DNA of 12,041 bases, from the NCBI GenBank assembly GCA_021823085.1, contig JAKAPG010000028.1, positions 1-12,041 on the forward strand, read 5' to 3'. Positions 6,063-12,041 of this stretch are shown one piece after another (the stretch's first letter is position 1; each line of letters starts with the position of its first letter). The DNA is from Thermoplasmata archaeon (lineage in GTDB: Archaea; Thermoplasmatota; Thermoplasmata; Lutacidiplasmatales; UBA184). Made by a program: the position numbers and the translations under genes. The notes beneath the pieces were generated by a model. It ran no database searches and was not told the DNA's origin. It worked only from the letters and a program-made list of their open reading frames with translations.

Positions 6063-6233
6063 TCCGATCACGTACGGTGTCAGCATCTTGTTCACACCCG
6101 AACGGCCACCGTGGAGCATGACACCGGTTGCCCGAAAGGGGACTTCAGTCCCGCTCCCAAGAGGCCCTTTGACCACGCGAGGGTCGACGAGGTCCGAAAC
6201 TCGTCCGCCGGACCCTTTCGGTCCGGCGGTCAT
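6048..6233 (-). CDS. Small ORF A with PKGS...VKGP block
   Basis: This 61-aa ORF starts at ATG 6231-6233 in the context CACGATG and ends at 6048, overlapping the copA 3' end by 15 nt in convergent orientation. Residues 5-24 read PKGSGGRVSDLVDPRVVKGP. An ORF beyond the DoxX gene (6967-7242) has the same CACGATG start and shares 14 of these 20 residues. Of 12 nucleotide differences in the block, five are silent, which gives modest support for coding. The rest (Gly-rich, ending in a hydrophobic patch) has no match in the other ORF. A GTG start at 6248 is possible but unsupported by the paralogue. I do not recognise the family. A strong hairpin lies within its first codons, so a structured RNA is an alternative. 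Confidence 0.35.
   Translation of the reverse strand: MTAGPKGSGGRVSDLVDPRVVKGPLGSGTEVPFRATGVMLHGGRSGVNKMLTPYVIGSSNV
6162..6221 (-). repeat. Inverted 60-nt repeat, left arm
   Basis: This arm matches 6979-7038 in opposite orientation at 48 of 60 positions with no gaps; the copies flank the DoxX gene. Both contain a hairpin around a GAA loop: here the inverted repeat CCGCCGGACC / GGTCCGGCGG with a 5-nt loop (6205-6229, running slightly past the arm), in the other copy AGCCC-GAA-GGGCT. The stems are offset by one base between copies. Confidence 0.6.
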
Positions 6234-6347
6234 CGTGTACGTTCCCACCGTAGGGCATGGTCGCTGAGGAGGTCGAGTCGCACCGGTCCGGGCTGGGGAA
6301 CCGCAGCACTCCGTGAATCGCGATCAAGCGCTCTCTTTTAGGCGAGA

Positions 6348-6370
6348 ACCCCTGAACCCTTCACAGGGGT
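6348..6370 (+). promoter_or_regulatory. Hairpin ahead of the DoxX gene
   Basis: ACCCCTG and CAGGGGT form a perfect 7-bp inverted repeat around a 9-nt loop, ending 13 nt before ATG 6384. A weak T-rich element (CTCTTTTAGG, around 6333-6342) would place a transcript start near 6363, inside the right arm. It may therefore be an operator rather than an mRNA leader structure; no poly-T tract follows, so it is not a convincing terminator. Confidence 0.35.
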
Positions 6371-6383
6371 CATCCCAGGGTCG

Positions 6384-6941
6384 ATGACGATAGGCGGCGC
6401 ACAGATTCGGCTCGATAGCTGGTTTGTCCGGAATCAGGATCGACTGCGAACGAGTCTGCGCGTCGCCCTCGGGGTTGTCCTCTTCATCGACGGCGCGTTC
6501 AAGTTTCAGCCCGGGTTTGTCAGTAGCTTCTCGGTCCCTCCTCAGACTTCGCCCTCGTGGCTGGACCCCTGGTTTGCCTTCTGGTCGGCTCAGGTCAGCG
6601 CCCATACCGCCTTTTGGGTCTACATGACCGGCGGCTTCGAGCTTGCTCTGGGGCTGGCCCTCCTCTTTGGCTTCCTCCGGAAGATCGCCTACTCGGCGGG
6701 CATCGTCCTGATGTTGCTGATTTGGGCAGTACCGGAGGGGTTCGGCACTCCGTACGGCCCGTCGTCCACCGACATCGGTACTGGGGTGATTTACGCCATG
6801 TTTCTCCTCAGCCTCCTCCTCTTCGATGCCATGCTTGGCCCCGGCCGATATTCTCTGGATGGGGCAATCATTCGACGCTGGCCCGGGTGGGCTAGGGTGT
6901 CGGAAGTTCAAAGAGCGATTCCGGCAAGAGAGCCTCCATAG
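6384..6941 (+). CDS. DoxX/DoxD-family membrane protein
   Basis: The protein is 185 aa with four predicted membrane helices, at about 23-41, 78-98, 102-118 and 133-151, and charged ends, the layout of the DoxX family. Family features include RVALGVVLFIDGAFKFQPGF at helix 1, a GGFELALGLALLFG segment at helix 2, and a Pro-rich stretch SFSVPPQTSPSW between helices 1 and 2, on one face of the membrane. Relatives include DoxD, a subunit of the archaeal thiosulfate:quinone oxidoreductase, and many uncharacterised quinone-associated proteins. A redox or membrane-stress role is therefore possible, but the substrate cannot be read from sequence. It stands alone on the plus strand between two inverted small-ORF copies. 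ATG 6384 is the first plausible start; the stop is TAG. Confidence 0.8.
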   Translation: MTIGGAQIRLDSWFVRNQDRLRTSLRVALGVVLFIDGAFKFQPGFVSSFSVPPQTSPSWLDPWFAFWSAQVSAHTAFWVYMTGGFELALGLALLFGFLRKIAYSAGIVLMLLIWAVPEGFGTPYGPSSTDIGTGVIYAMFLLSLLLFDAMLGPGRYSLDGAIIRRWPGWARVSEVQRAIPAREPP

Positions 6942-6966
6942 TCACCCCCGACCCGAAAGTGGCACG

Positions 6967-7242
6967 ATGTTTCGCAGCCCGAAGGGCTCGGCCGTCCGGG
7001 TTTCGGACCGCTTCGACCGTCGCGGGGTGAAAGGGCCTGTTGTTGAGCATCCCACCCTCCGGGCCCTCGTTTTGCAGAGGGCGGCGACGCGGCGTGCGGC
7101 GAGTCTCCACGAGGCAGAGATGCTGTCGATCGCCGCGAGGTCGCCACTCCGGGCGTACGACAGAGGCGGAAGCTGCAAACGACAAAGTGACGTCACTCGA
7201 CTCCCTCGGCGCAACGCCGACAAACGTAGTCTGAACCGCTGA
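6967..7242 (+). CDS. Small ORF B with PKGS...VKGP block
   Basis: This 91-aa ORF starts at ATG 6967 in the same CACGATG context as ORF A; residues 5-24 read PKGSAVRVSDRFDRRGVKGP. The remainder is a basic, helix-prone stretch (HPTLRALVLQRAATRRAASL, then EAEMLSIAARSPLRAYDRGG) and a Lys/Arg-rich end. The PKGS-VKGP block is the only part shared with ORF A. It begins 25 nt after the DoxX stop. No membrane segment or known domain is visible. Longer overlapping ORFs occur on the opposite strand, so coding is not certain; the conserved start and block are the main argument. Confidence 0.35.
   Translation: MFRSPKGSAVRVSDRFDRRGVKGPVVEHPTLRALVLQRAATRRAASLHEAEMLSIAARSPLRAYDRGGSCKRQSDVTRLPRRNADKRSLNR
6979..7038 (+). 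repeat. Inverted 60-nt repeat, right arm
   Basis: Counterpart of 6162-6221 in opposite orientation, 80% identical without gaps. It covers codons 5-24 of small ORF B and contains AGCCC-GAA-GGGCT. Confidence 0.6.
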
Positions 7243-7634
7243 CAAAGGCGGAGCCTACGCAATCGCCGTCGGAAAGGGGTCAGATCTGTCGGGGTCGGGT
7301 ACGGTGGCCCGACGGATCGGGAGCGCCACCTCCCTCAGGTCGAAGTGTCCTCGGGAGGTGCTACCCCATTCTGTCCGGAGTCGGTAGTCGCACCTGTCGG
7401 CGTCCGATTCGGAGGGGCCCAGACGCGAGTGGTTCCCCGAAACGGTGCGGGTTGTGTTCGTGCAGCGGTTTGAACCACAACGTGCAGACCGTGCACGGTC
7501 CCAAAGGGCGTCGAGGGGATGGCGAACGCAAGTCCCCGCTCGAACATCGGCGCTGACGCGGGCCACCCCGCGCCCGCGCAGGGGCGTCTCGCTCCGTCAA
7601 ATCCCTCCAAGAAAGGAGGCGGCAGTCGTGGAGA
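7243..7634. other. About 390 bp without a recognised gene
   Basis: This spacer separates plus-strand ORF B from the end of the minus-strand had gene. All frames give low-complexity Arg/Pro-rich translations with no domain I recognise, and I find no tRNA. It contains an 8-bp inverted repeat CACCTCCC/GGGAGGTG (7327-7334, 7353-7360), a 14-bp palindrome (7487-7500), two CGTGCAG copies 22 bp apart (7459, 7481), and a short CCTCC/GGAGG stem (7604-7619) just past the had stop. The short stem could help end the operon transcript but has no T-tract. Confidence 0.4.
7487..7500. repeat. 14-bp perfect palindrome GACCGTGCACGGTC
   Basis: A perfect palindrome in a gene-free spacer, preceded by two CGTGCAG direct repeats at 7459-7465 and 7481-7487. 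It could be a protein-binding site; no gene start is close enough to assign it, and short GC-rich palindromes arise by chance. Confidence 0.3.
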
Positions 7635-8657
7635 TCAAGGTCGGACAACCGTGCGGAATCCCACCCTCGTTCGGAGCCGGTCCGCCGCCACGCCGATCTC
7701 GTCCAGGGAGACCTCTCCCGTGACGACGGGGTCGAGCTGGACTCGACCCTGGCGGACGAGCTCGATGACGCGCGGGTAATCCACGGGTCGACAGCCCAGC
7801 GATCCCACGATGCTGTACTCGAGGAACATCGTTCGGTGGGCCGGAAGGACGGCGGGGGAACTACTGTACCCCACCAGACAGAGACGTCCGCCGCGCCGCA
7901 GCGTCGTGAAGGCGAGGGCGATCGTCGCGGGGGAGCCCACGGCCTCGATGGCCACATCCATCCCATCTCCGACGAGCCTCCGGACATCCTTGCCAAGGTC
8001 GCTGTCCTCGCCGGGATTGAGGGCCCACCTCGCGCCCAGTCTCTGCGCGACCTCGAGCTTCTTGTCCTCGCGATCGACCGCGAGGACGAACGCACCCGCA
8101 GCGGCGGCCATCTGGACTACGTTGATCCCGATCCCTCCGCAGCCGATGACGGCCACCCGTTCTCCCGGGCGAACGCGGGCTCGGCGGACCACCGCGTGGT
8201 AGGGGGTGGTCAGCGCATCGGAGATCACGCATCCCTTGACCGGGTCGATCTCCGGGGGGAGGGGAACGACGTCCTTGCCGGGCACGATCACGTACTCGGC
8301 GAAGCCTCCGTCGACGTGGTTCCCGACCATGCGCATCTCGGGGCAGATGTTCTCCCGGCCGGCACGGCAGTAGACGCATCGCCCGCACGGGAGTACGGCC
8401 GGCACGAGAACGGGAGTCCCCATCGCGAACTCCTCGGTGCCCGGTCCGAGCCGATCGATGCGTCCGGCGATCTCGTGCCCCAGGATGACCGGGGGAGGTT
8501 TGGCCGTCAGGACCCCATGGTCCAGGTAGTGAAGGTCCGTGTGACAGAATCCGCAGGCCACGACCTCGAGCCGAACCTCCCCGAGTCCGGGCTCAGGAGT
8601 CGGCACTTCCTCGATGGAGAGCGGCCGGCCGGCTCCTCGCAATACGGCGGCACGCAT
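7635..8657 (-). CDS. had: 6-hydroxycyclohex-1-ene-1-carbonyl-CoA dehydrogenase
   Basis: The protein is 340 aa, a zinc-dependent medium-chain alcohol dehydrogenase. It has the GroES-like N-terminal domain with catalytic-zinc ligands in CGFCHTDLH (Cys38) and GHE (His61-Glu62), and a structural-zinc cluster at Cys91, 94, 97 and 105 (CGRCVYC...C). The Rossmann motif is GCGGIGINVV with a following acidic VDRED, fitting NAD. In the anaerobic benzoyl-CoA pathway Had oxidises the 6-hydroxy intermediate formed by Dch to 6-oxocyclohex-1-ene-1-carbonyl-CoA. The substrate is assigned from its position directly after dch and bcr genes; from sequence alone it is a generic Zn-ADH. I chose ATG 8655-8657, which has GGTGA 8 nt upstream. 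GTG 8667-8669, overlapping the dch stop as GTGA, is a close alternative. It is the last operon gene here. Confidence 0.85.
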   Translation of the reverse strand: MRAAVLRGAGRPLSIEEVPTPEPGLGEVRLEVVACGFCHTDLHYLDHGVLTAKPPPVILGHEIAGRIDRLGPGTEEFAMGTPVLVPAVLPCGRCVYCRAGRENICPEMRMVGNHVDGGFAEYVIVPGKDVVPLPPEIDPVKGCVISDALTTPYHAVVRRARVRPGERVAVIGCGGIGINVVQMAAAAGAFVLAVDREDKKLEVAQRLGARWALNPGEDSDLGKDVRRLVGDGMDVAIEAVGSPATIALAFTTLRRGGRLCLVGYSSSPAVLPAHRTMFLEYSIVGSLGCRPVDYPRVIELVRQGRVQLDPVVTGEVSLDEIGVAADRLRTRVGFRTVVRP

Positions 8658-8665
8658 CGGGACCT

Positions 8666-9442
8666 TCACCCGGCCCTCGGGGGCCAATGGGGCTCTCGTT
8701 TCTCCAGAAACGCGCGCAGCCCTTCTTCCGCCTTCGGCAGGTTCATCAGCTCGTCCAAGTAGATCCGTTCGACCCGTTCCATCTCGGTCCACGGCAAAGG
8801 ATTGCTGGCGTGCACGGCCTTCTTCAGGAGCACGAGGGTATCCGAGCGGTACCCGCACAAGCGCTCGGTGACGCGGTCGACCTCCTCCTCGAGCGAGGAT
8901 TCCGCCACGACCCCGTTGAGGAGACCGAACGTCTCGGCGCGCCGCGCCGATAACGTCTCCCCGAGGAAGACGAGTTCGGCGGTTCGCTTGGGTCCGATCA
9001 TCCGGGGGCCGAGGGCGGTCGTGAACGGAGGGAAGACCCCCAGTCGCACCTCCGGTTGCCCGAAGGTGGCGCTCTCGGCGGCGAGCGCGAGGTCGCAGGC
9101 GGCGAGCAATTCGACGGCGCCTCCGAGACAGGGCCCCTCCACTTGGGCCAGGGTGGGACCGGGCACTTCCCAGAGGGCTCGCACGAGGTCCCGGAACGCC
9201 TCCAACATCGGCCGGAGGCGGTCGGAGAGGTGGTCCTCCACATCGAATCCGGCGCTCCACCGATGGCGGGCTCCCTTCAGGACGACGACGTTCGCGGAGC
9301 GGACGGGGGCAGAACGCAGGGTGTGGGCGAGCTGGTCGAGGAGGGCGATGTTGAAGACGTTCACCGGAGGACGTTCCCAGATCACGGTCGTCCGGGCGCC
9401 GCTGCGTTCCACGCGCACCGATTCATCCGCGACGTGGGCCAT
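8666..9442 (-). CDS. dch: Cyclohexa-1,5-dienecarbonyl-CoA hydratase
   Basis: The protein is 258 aa, a crotonase-fold enzyme of the length typical for Dch and well short of Oah (around 375 aa). Visible motifs are the oxyanion/CoA loop GARHRWSAGFDVEDHL (57-72), GPCLGGAVELLAACDLAL (103-120) and FGQPEVRLGVFPP (127-139) with Glu131 at a catalytic-type position. FDVEDHL followed by RPMLEAFRDLVRAL is reminiscent of known Dch proteins. It would add water to the 1,5-diene made by benzoyl-CoA reductase. The start ATG 9440-9442 lies 8 nt after the bcrC stop, with GTGAGG/GGCGGG ahead of it; the frame is open further upstream only as a shadow of bcrC. It sits directly between bcrC and had. A different enoyl-CoA hydratase is possible but unlikely in this context. 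Confidence 0.85.
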   Translation of the reverse strand: MAHVADESVRVERSGARTTVIWERPPVNVFNIALLDQLAHTLRSAPVRSANVVVLKGARHRWSAGFDVEDHLSDRLRPMLEAFRDLVRALWEVPGPTLAQVEGPCLGGAVELLAACDLALAAESATFGQPEVRLGVFPPFTTALGPRMIGPKRTAELVFLGETLSARRAETFGLLNGVVAESSLEEEVDRVTERLCGYRSDTLVLLKKAVHASNPLPWTEMERVERIYLDELMNLPKAEEGLRAFLEKREPHWPPRAG

Positions 9443-9450
9443 CGCCCGCC

Positions 9451-10686
9451 TCACTCGAACAGGATGGATTCCACGAACGTCTCGAGCTGGAGCCGCGTTT
9501 GCTCGTAGGAGGTAGAACGCTCCTCGAACTCGAGGTGGAGGTAGGGGATCCCGTGGCGGTCGAGGGCCTTGCGGTACAGCACGACATCTTCCAACGCCGG
9601 TTCGCAGAACTTGGCCGTGAGGAAGATCACGCCCTGGGCGCCCGCCGCCTTCGCACGCTGCAGGATCGCCTCGCCTTTCGTCGTCGGCGTCGCCCGCACT
9701 CCGATGTCGACCGGGGTCCGCACGTAGGCCTCCGCAAGGGCCGCAAGAGGGTCGTCCTTCCCATCGATCCCACGGTACCATCGTTGCAGCTGCAAGAACT
9801 CGTCATCGACAATGTAGCAACCCACTTTCTCGATGAGCTCGATGAGATCGAGTGTCGGCTGCTCGCAGAACGGACCCACCAAGAGGACGGGGATCGCGTC
9901 CTTCCGCTGGTCCGTCCGTTCGGAGAGCTCGGCCAGGACCCGTTCTAGGATCGGGACGTGCAGTTCCCGAGGGAGCAGACCGCCCAATCGGCGGACGAGG
10001 TACGACTCCAGGAGGGAAACCTTCCCGGGCGTTGCCTGTTTGATGGCCATCAGCTCTGCAATCCTCTCCCGTTGCCGGTTGAACAGTTCGATCGATGCGG
10101 TCAGTCGCTCGGGCCGGTAGCGTTCGCCTCCGAGCCGCTCGAGCTTCGCGATGAGCCGCTGGTATTCGGCCGTGAGGAACGGTATCGCCCCCGACGAGCG
10201 GAAGTTCTGGGGAAGGTGGAGCATGTGGGTCGGAATCCTCGGAAGGACCCGCGAGAAGATTCCCTCGAGATTCCGGCTGACGTCGCAGATGTACGGGAAC
10301 ACGAAGGCACGGAACGGGGCAAGGCGCGCCGTCAATGCCAGTTCGAGCGTGGACTTGCTGATCGAGCAGAGGAAGGAGCCGAGCGCGGCGTCGGCGTGAC
10401 TGATTTCTACGCTCTCCCCCCCGCCGTGAAGCGAGATGGGCAAGAGCCCGAGCGCGTGAACGAGTTCCTGGGGAGTATACACGGGAAAACAGCCCACGGC
10501 CCGATGGCCGGCCCGACTCGCGGCGCGGACGGTCGGATAGGCGGGGTCAAGGATCACCTCCCGGGCGAGCCGGGCGATCTCCCCGATCGAGGAAGCCCGC
10601 GTGAACTCTTCCAACGTGTCGCTGAGTTCCGGGCCCCCCGGGGCATCGACAGGAACCCTCTCGGGCCCGAGCGGAGCGGCGAACAT
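9451..10686 (-). CDS. bcrC: Benzoyl-CoA reductase subunit C (HGD-D family)
   Basis: The protein is 411 aa, a member of the 2-hydroxyglutaryl-CoA dehydratase D-component family that includes BcrB and BcrC. Conserved cysteine segments are GCFPVYTPQELVHALGLLP (Cys66), FLCSISKSTLEL (Cys107), FPYICDVSRNLEG (Cys134), GPFCEQPTLDLIE (Cys274), GCYIVDDE (Cys290) and KFCEP (Cys361); some of these would hold the [4Fe-4S] cluster at the active site. IPVLLVGPFCEQP and the PQN segment (159-161) resemble BcrC/BzdN more than BcrB, but the two subunits are related and the letter is a best guess. With its partner it reduces the aromatic ring of benzoyl-CoA using electrons energised by the BcrA/BcrD ATPase. ATG 10684-10686 lies 5 nt after the bcrD TAG, with GGGGTAGG upstream. 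Oxygen-sensitive, cytoplasmic. Confidence 0.85.
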   Translation of the reverse strand: MFAAPLGPERVPVDAPGGPELSDTLEEFTRASSIGEIARLAREVILDPAYPTVRAASRAGHRAVGCFPVYTPQELVHALGLLPISLHGGGESVEISHADAALGSFLCSISKSTLELALTARLAPFRAFVFPYICDVSRNLEGIFSRVLPRIPTHMLHLPQNFRSSGAIPFLTAEYQRLIAKLERLGGERYRPERLTASIELFNRQRERIAELMAIKQATPGKVSLLESYLVRRLGGLLPRELHVPILERVLAELSERTDQRKDAIPVLLVGPFCEQPTLDLIELIEKVGCYIVDDEFLQLQRWYRGIDGKDDPLAALAEAYVRTPVDIGVRATPTTKGEAILQRAKAAGAQGVIFLTAKFCEPALEDVVLYRKALDRHGIPYLHLEFEERSTSYEQTRLQLETFVESILFE

Positions 10687-10691
10687 GGGCC

Positions 10692-11504
10692 CTACCCCGC
10701 CCTCGGGGTCTCGGCATCCCCCCTGAGCTTCTGCAGCCGGGTATGGCCCAGCATCGCGGCCCCGATCGCGGCGGCATGCTGGCCCAGAGGGTGGGTCGTG
10801 ACCGGGACGCCGGCCGTTTTCTCGAGGGCACGAATCATCGCAGGGCTGTGGACGAGTCCGCCGACCAGGGCCACCTCGGGCTGGATGCCGACGTAGCGCA
10901 TCAGGATGTGGGCCCGTTGGGCCAGCGATAGGAAGACTCCCATCAGGATGTCGGCCAGCGGGACCTCCTCGGCCACGTTGTTGATGATCTCGGTCTCGGC
11001 CAGCACCGCGCAAACGCTGGAGATCGTTTTGGGCGTCGTGGAGCTGAGGGCCTTGGAGGACATCTCCTCCAAGGGAACCTGTAGGTACTTCGCGCACCGG
11101 TCCACGAACCGGCCCGCCCCCGCGGCGCATTTCTCGTTCATCTTGAACCGAACGACTCGGCCCGTCTCGGTCACCGACATCGCCCGGGAGGCTTGGCTCC
11201 CGATGTCGACGACGTGGCGGGTCGCCGGCCGCAGGAAGACGGCGCCGCGCGCCGACGCGGTGACGTCGCTCACCTGAAGATCCCTGGCCTCCAGTACATA
11301 CCGCGCCGCCCCCGTCGTACAAAGATATCCCACGTCGCCGGGCATCGCGTTCACCTCTTCGACCATCATCTCGAGGATCTCTCGCCCTCGTTCGGCCGGG
11401 TTCCCTCGGGTCGGCAGCGCGGCCGTCGTGAGGATGCGACAGCCGTCTTCCATCAGGACTCCCTTGGTGGTGCCCATTCCGAGGTCGAGGCCGCAGGTGA
11501 TCAC
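10692..11504 (-). CDS. bcrD: Benzoyl-CoA reductase ATPase subunit D
   Basis: The protein is 270 aa, an ASKHA-fold (BcrAD/BadFG family) ATPase subunit close in length to known BcrD (about 280 aa). It shows the N-terminal phosphate loop GLDLGMGTTKGVLMEDG (5-21), a second loop VVDIGSQASRAM (98-109), the cluster ligand KCAAGAGRF (Cys126), SVCAVLAETEI with the second ligand Cys165, and ALVGGLVHSP (212-221). A and D subunits bind a shared [4Fe-4S] cluster and couple ATP hydrolysis to electron transfer. DIGSQASRAM, rather than the DIGGQDTK seen in the neighbour, points to the D subunit. The start is GTG 11502-11504, overlapping the bcrA stop as GTGA and preceded by a strong GGGAGGAGG site. Without context it could be mistaken for a 2-hydroxyacyl-CoA dehydratase activator; dch and had next door settle it. 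Confidence 0.85.
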   Translation of the reverse strand: MITCGLDLGMGTTKGVLMEDGCRILTTAALPTRGNPAERGREILEMMVEEVNAMPGDVGYLCTTGAARYVLEARDLQVSDVTASARGAVFLRPATRHVVDIGSQASRAMSVTETGRVVRFKMNEKCAAGAGRFVDRCAKYLQVPLEEMSSKALSSTTPKTISSVCAVLAETEIINNVAEEVPLADILMGVFLSLAQRAHILMRYVGIQPEVALVGGLVHSPAMIRALEKTAGVPVTTHPLGQHAAAIGAAMLGHTRLQKLRGDAETPRAG

Positions 11505-12041
11505 GGCATGCCTCCTCCCGCTTGCTCGCTGCCGTGCAAGGCGGCGCCGATCGCGCCAACGTACTGCGAGAGCGGGCTGACGTTCACGCGAGCCCCAAGG
11601 CGATCCTCGAGCACGTGTACGATCCCTTCGTTCCGAGAGACCCCACCCGTGAACGTCACCTCGGGCTGGATCCCCACCCGTTGCATCAACGAGAGGGATC
11701 GACTGACGACGCTGGCGTTGAGCCCCGCAAGAATGTCGGTCGGGTCCTTTCCGCGGGAGACGTAGGAACTCACTTCGGACTCCGCGAACACCGTACAGGT
11801 GTTCGTGATCTTCACGGGATGGCGAGCCCCCAGCGAGAGTGCGCCGATCTCGCTAACGTCATAACCGAGGGCCCCCGCGCAGACGTCGAGGAATCGTCCG
11901 GTGCCGGCGGCACACTTATCGTTCATCGCAAAGTCGATGACCTCTCCGCGGTCGCCCACCTTGATGGCTTTGGTGTCTTGTCCCCCGATGTCGAGCACGA
12001 CGCGGGTGCCAGGAAAGAGGAAATGCGCGCCCTTGGCGTGA
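11501..12041 (-). CDS. bcrA: Benzoyl-CoA reductase ATPase subunit A (5' end outside window)
   Basis: Only the C-terminal 179 residues are present; the gene runs off the window at 12041. The visible part starts HAKGAHFLFPGTRVVLDIGG, then QDTKAIKV, the cluster ligand MNDKCAAGTGRFLDVCA, TNTCTVFAESEVSSY with the second ligand Cys, IQPEVTFTGGVSRNEG and a GAIGAAL end. These are the phosphate-2, [4Fe-4S] and adenosine-binding motifs of BcrA/BadF-type ASKHA proteins, with canonical DIGGQD. It pairs with bcrD to form the ATP-driven electron-activating module. The stop TGA overlaps the bcrD start. Full length cannot be judged, so A versus D is based on the DIGGQD and HAKG motifs and the neighbour's D-like form. 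Confidence 0.83.
   Translation of the reverse strand, partial: HAKGAHFLFPGTRVVLDIGGQDTKAIKVGDRGEVIDFAMNDKCAAGTGRFLDVCAGALGYDVSEIGALSLGARHPVKITNTCTVFAESEVSSYVSRGKDPTDILAGLNASVVSRSLSLMQRVGIQPEVTFTGGVSRNEGIVHVLEDRLGARVNVSPLSQYVGAIGAALHGSEQAGGGMP

Noticed and set aside
7459..7500. tRNA-like sequence (GGTTTGAACC beside GC-rich stems)
   Set aside because: No acceptor, anticodon and T-arm combination can be folded on either strand.
7836..8762. 308-aa plus-strand ORF opposite had
   Set aside because: Antisense shadow of a high-GC gene, with low-complexity Asp/Gly/Arg composition and no domain.
7635..9260. 541-aa minus-strand frame extending had upstream through dch
   Set aside because: The first 200 codons are an Arg-rich shadow of dch; the dehydrogenase begins at ATG 8657 or GTG 8669.
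9451..11559. 702-aa minus-strand frame running from bcrA through bcrC
   Set aside because: The first 291 codons are an out-of-frame shadow of bcrD; BcrC family similarity starts near ATG 10686.

Overview
The window is high-GC DNA, most likely from an archaeon and possibly a Thermoplasmatota-like lineage (inference). Two signals support this. AT-rich TATA-like boxes sit about 24-29 nt upstream of likely leaderless starts at the divergent promoter near 3390-3466. An RPA-like OB-fold protein of archaeal type is also present. Inside operons, genes are packed tightly: four stop/start pairs overlap by 4 nt (GTGA or ATGA), and others have short gaps with purine-rich ribosome-binding sequences. TAG is a normal stop in several genes.

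Region 1 (1-3372, all minus strand) runs outward from a metal-responsive promoter. An ArsR-like regulator with a C-terminal CPHC...H motif is coupled by a GTGA overlap to a small multi-pass membrane protein. Seven nt later comes a decayed reading frame in which I can still read a C2H2 zinc finger, a transmembrane anchor, a Pro/Thr linker and an HMA-like metal-binding domain. It is broken by a TAG, a TGA and a one-base frameshift. Further down are a 102-aa OB-fold protein, an unannotated 49-aa protein with 14 cysteines whose ATG overlaps the OB-fold stop, and a DUF2293 protein.

Region 2 (3372-6062) is the other arm of the divergent promoter. A perfect 10-bp inverted repeat (3399-3430) lies between two outward-facing TATA boxes. 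On the plus strand it is followed by a CopZ-like HMA chaperone and a CopA-like P1B-type ATPase whose membrane motif is YPC rather than CPC. Chaperone, pump, ArsR regulator, membrane protein and cysteine-rich peptide together look like a copper/soft-metal homeostasis island.

Region 3 (6048-7634) holds a DoxX-family membrane protein. It is flanked by two short ORFs in opposite orientation that share a start and a PKGSxxRVSDxxDxRxVKGP block (80% nucleotide identity over 60 nt). About 390 bp with no recognised gene follow.

Region 4 (7635-12041, minus strand) is the downstream part of a class I (ATP-dependent) benzoyl-CoA degradation operon. In transcription order it has bcrA (cut by the window edge), bcrD, bcrC, dch and had. 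These encode reductive dearomatisation of benzoyl-CoA, then hydration and oxidation of the cyclic diene. bcrB and the ring-opening hydrolase oah are not in the window. The operon implies anaerobic aromatic catabolism.
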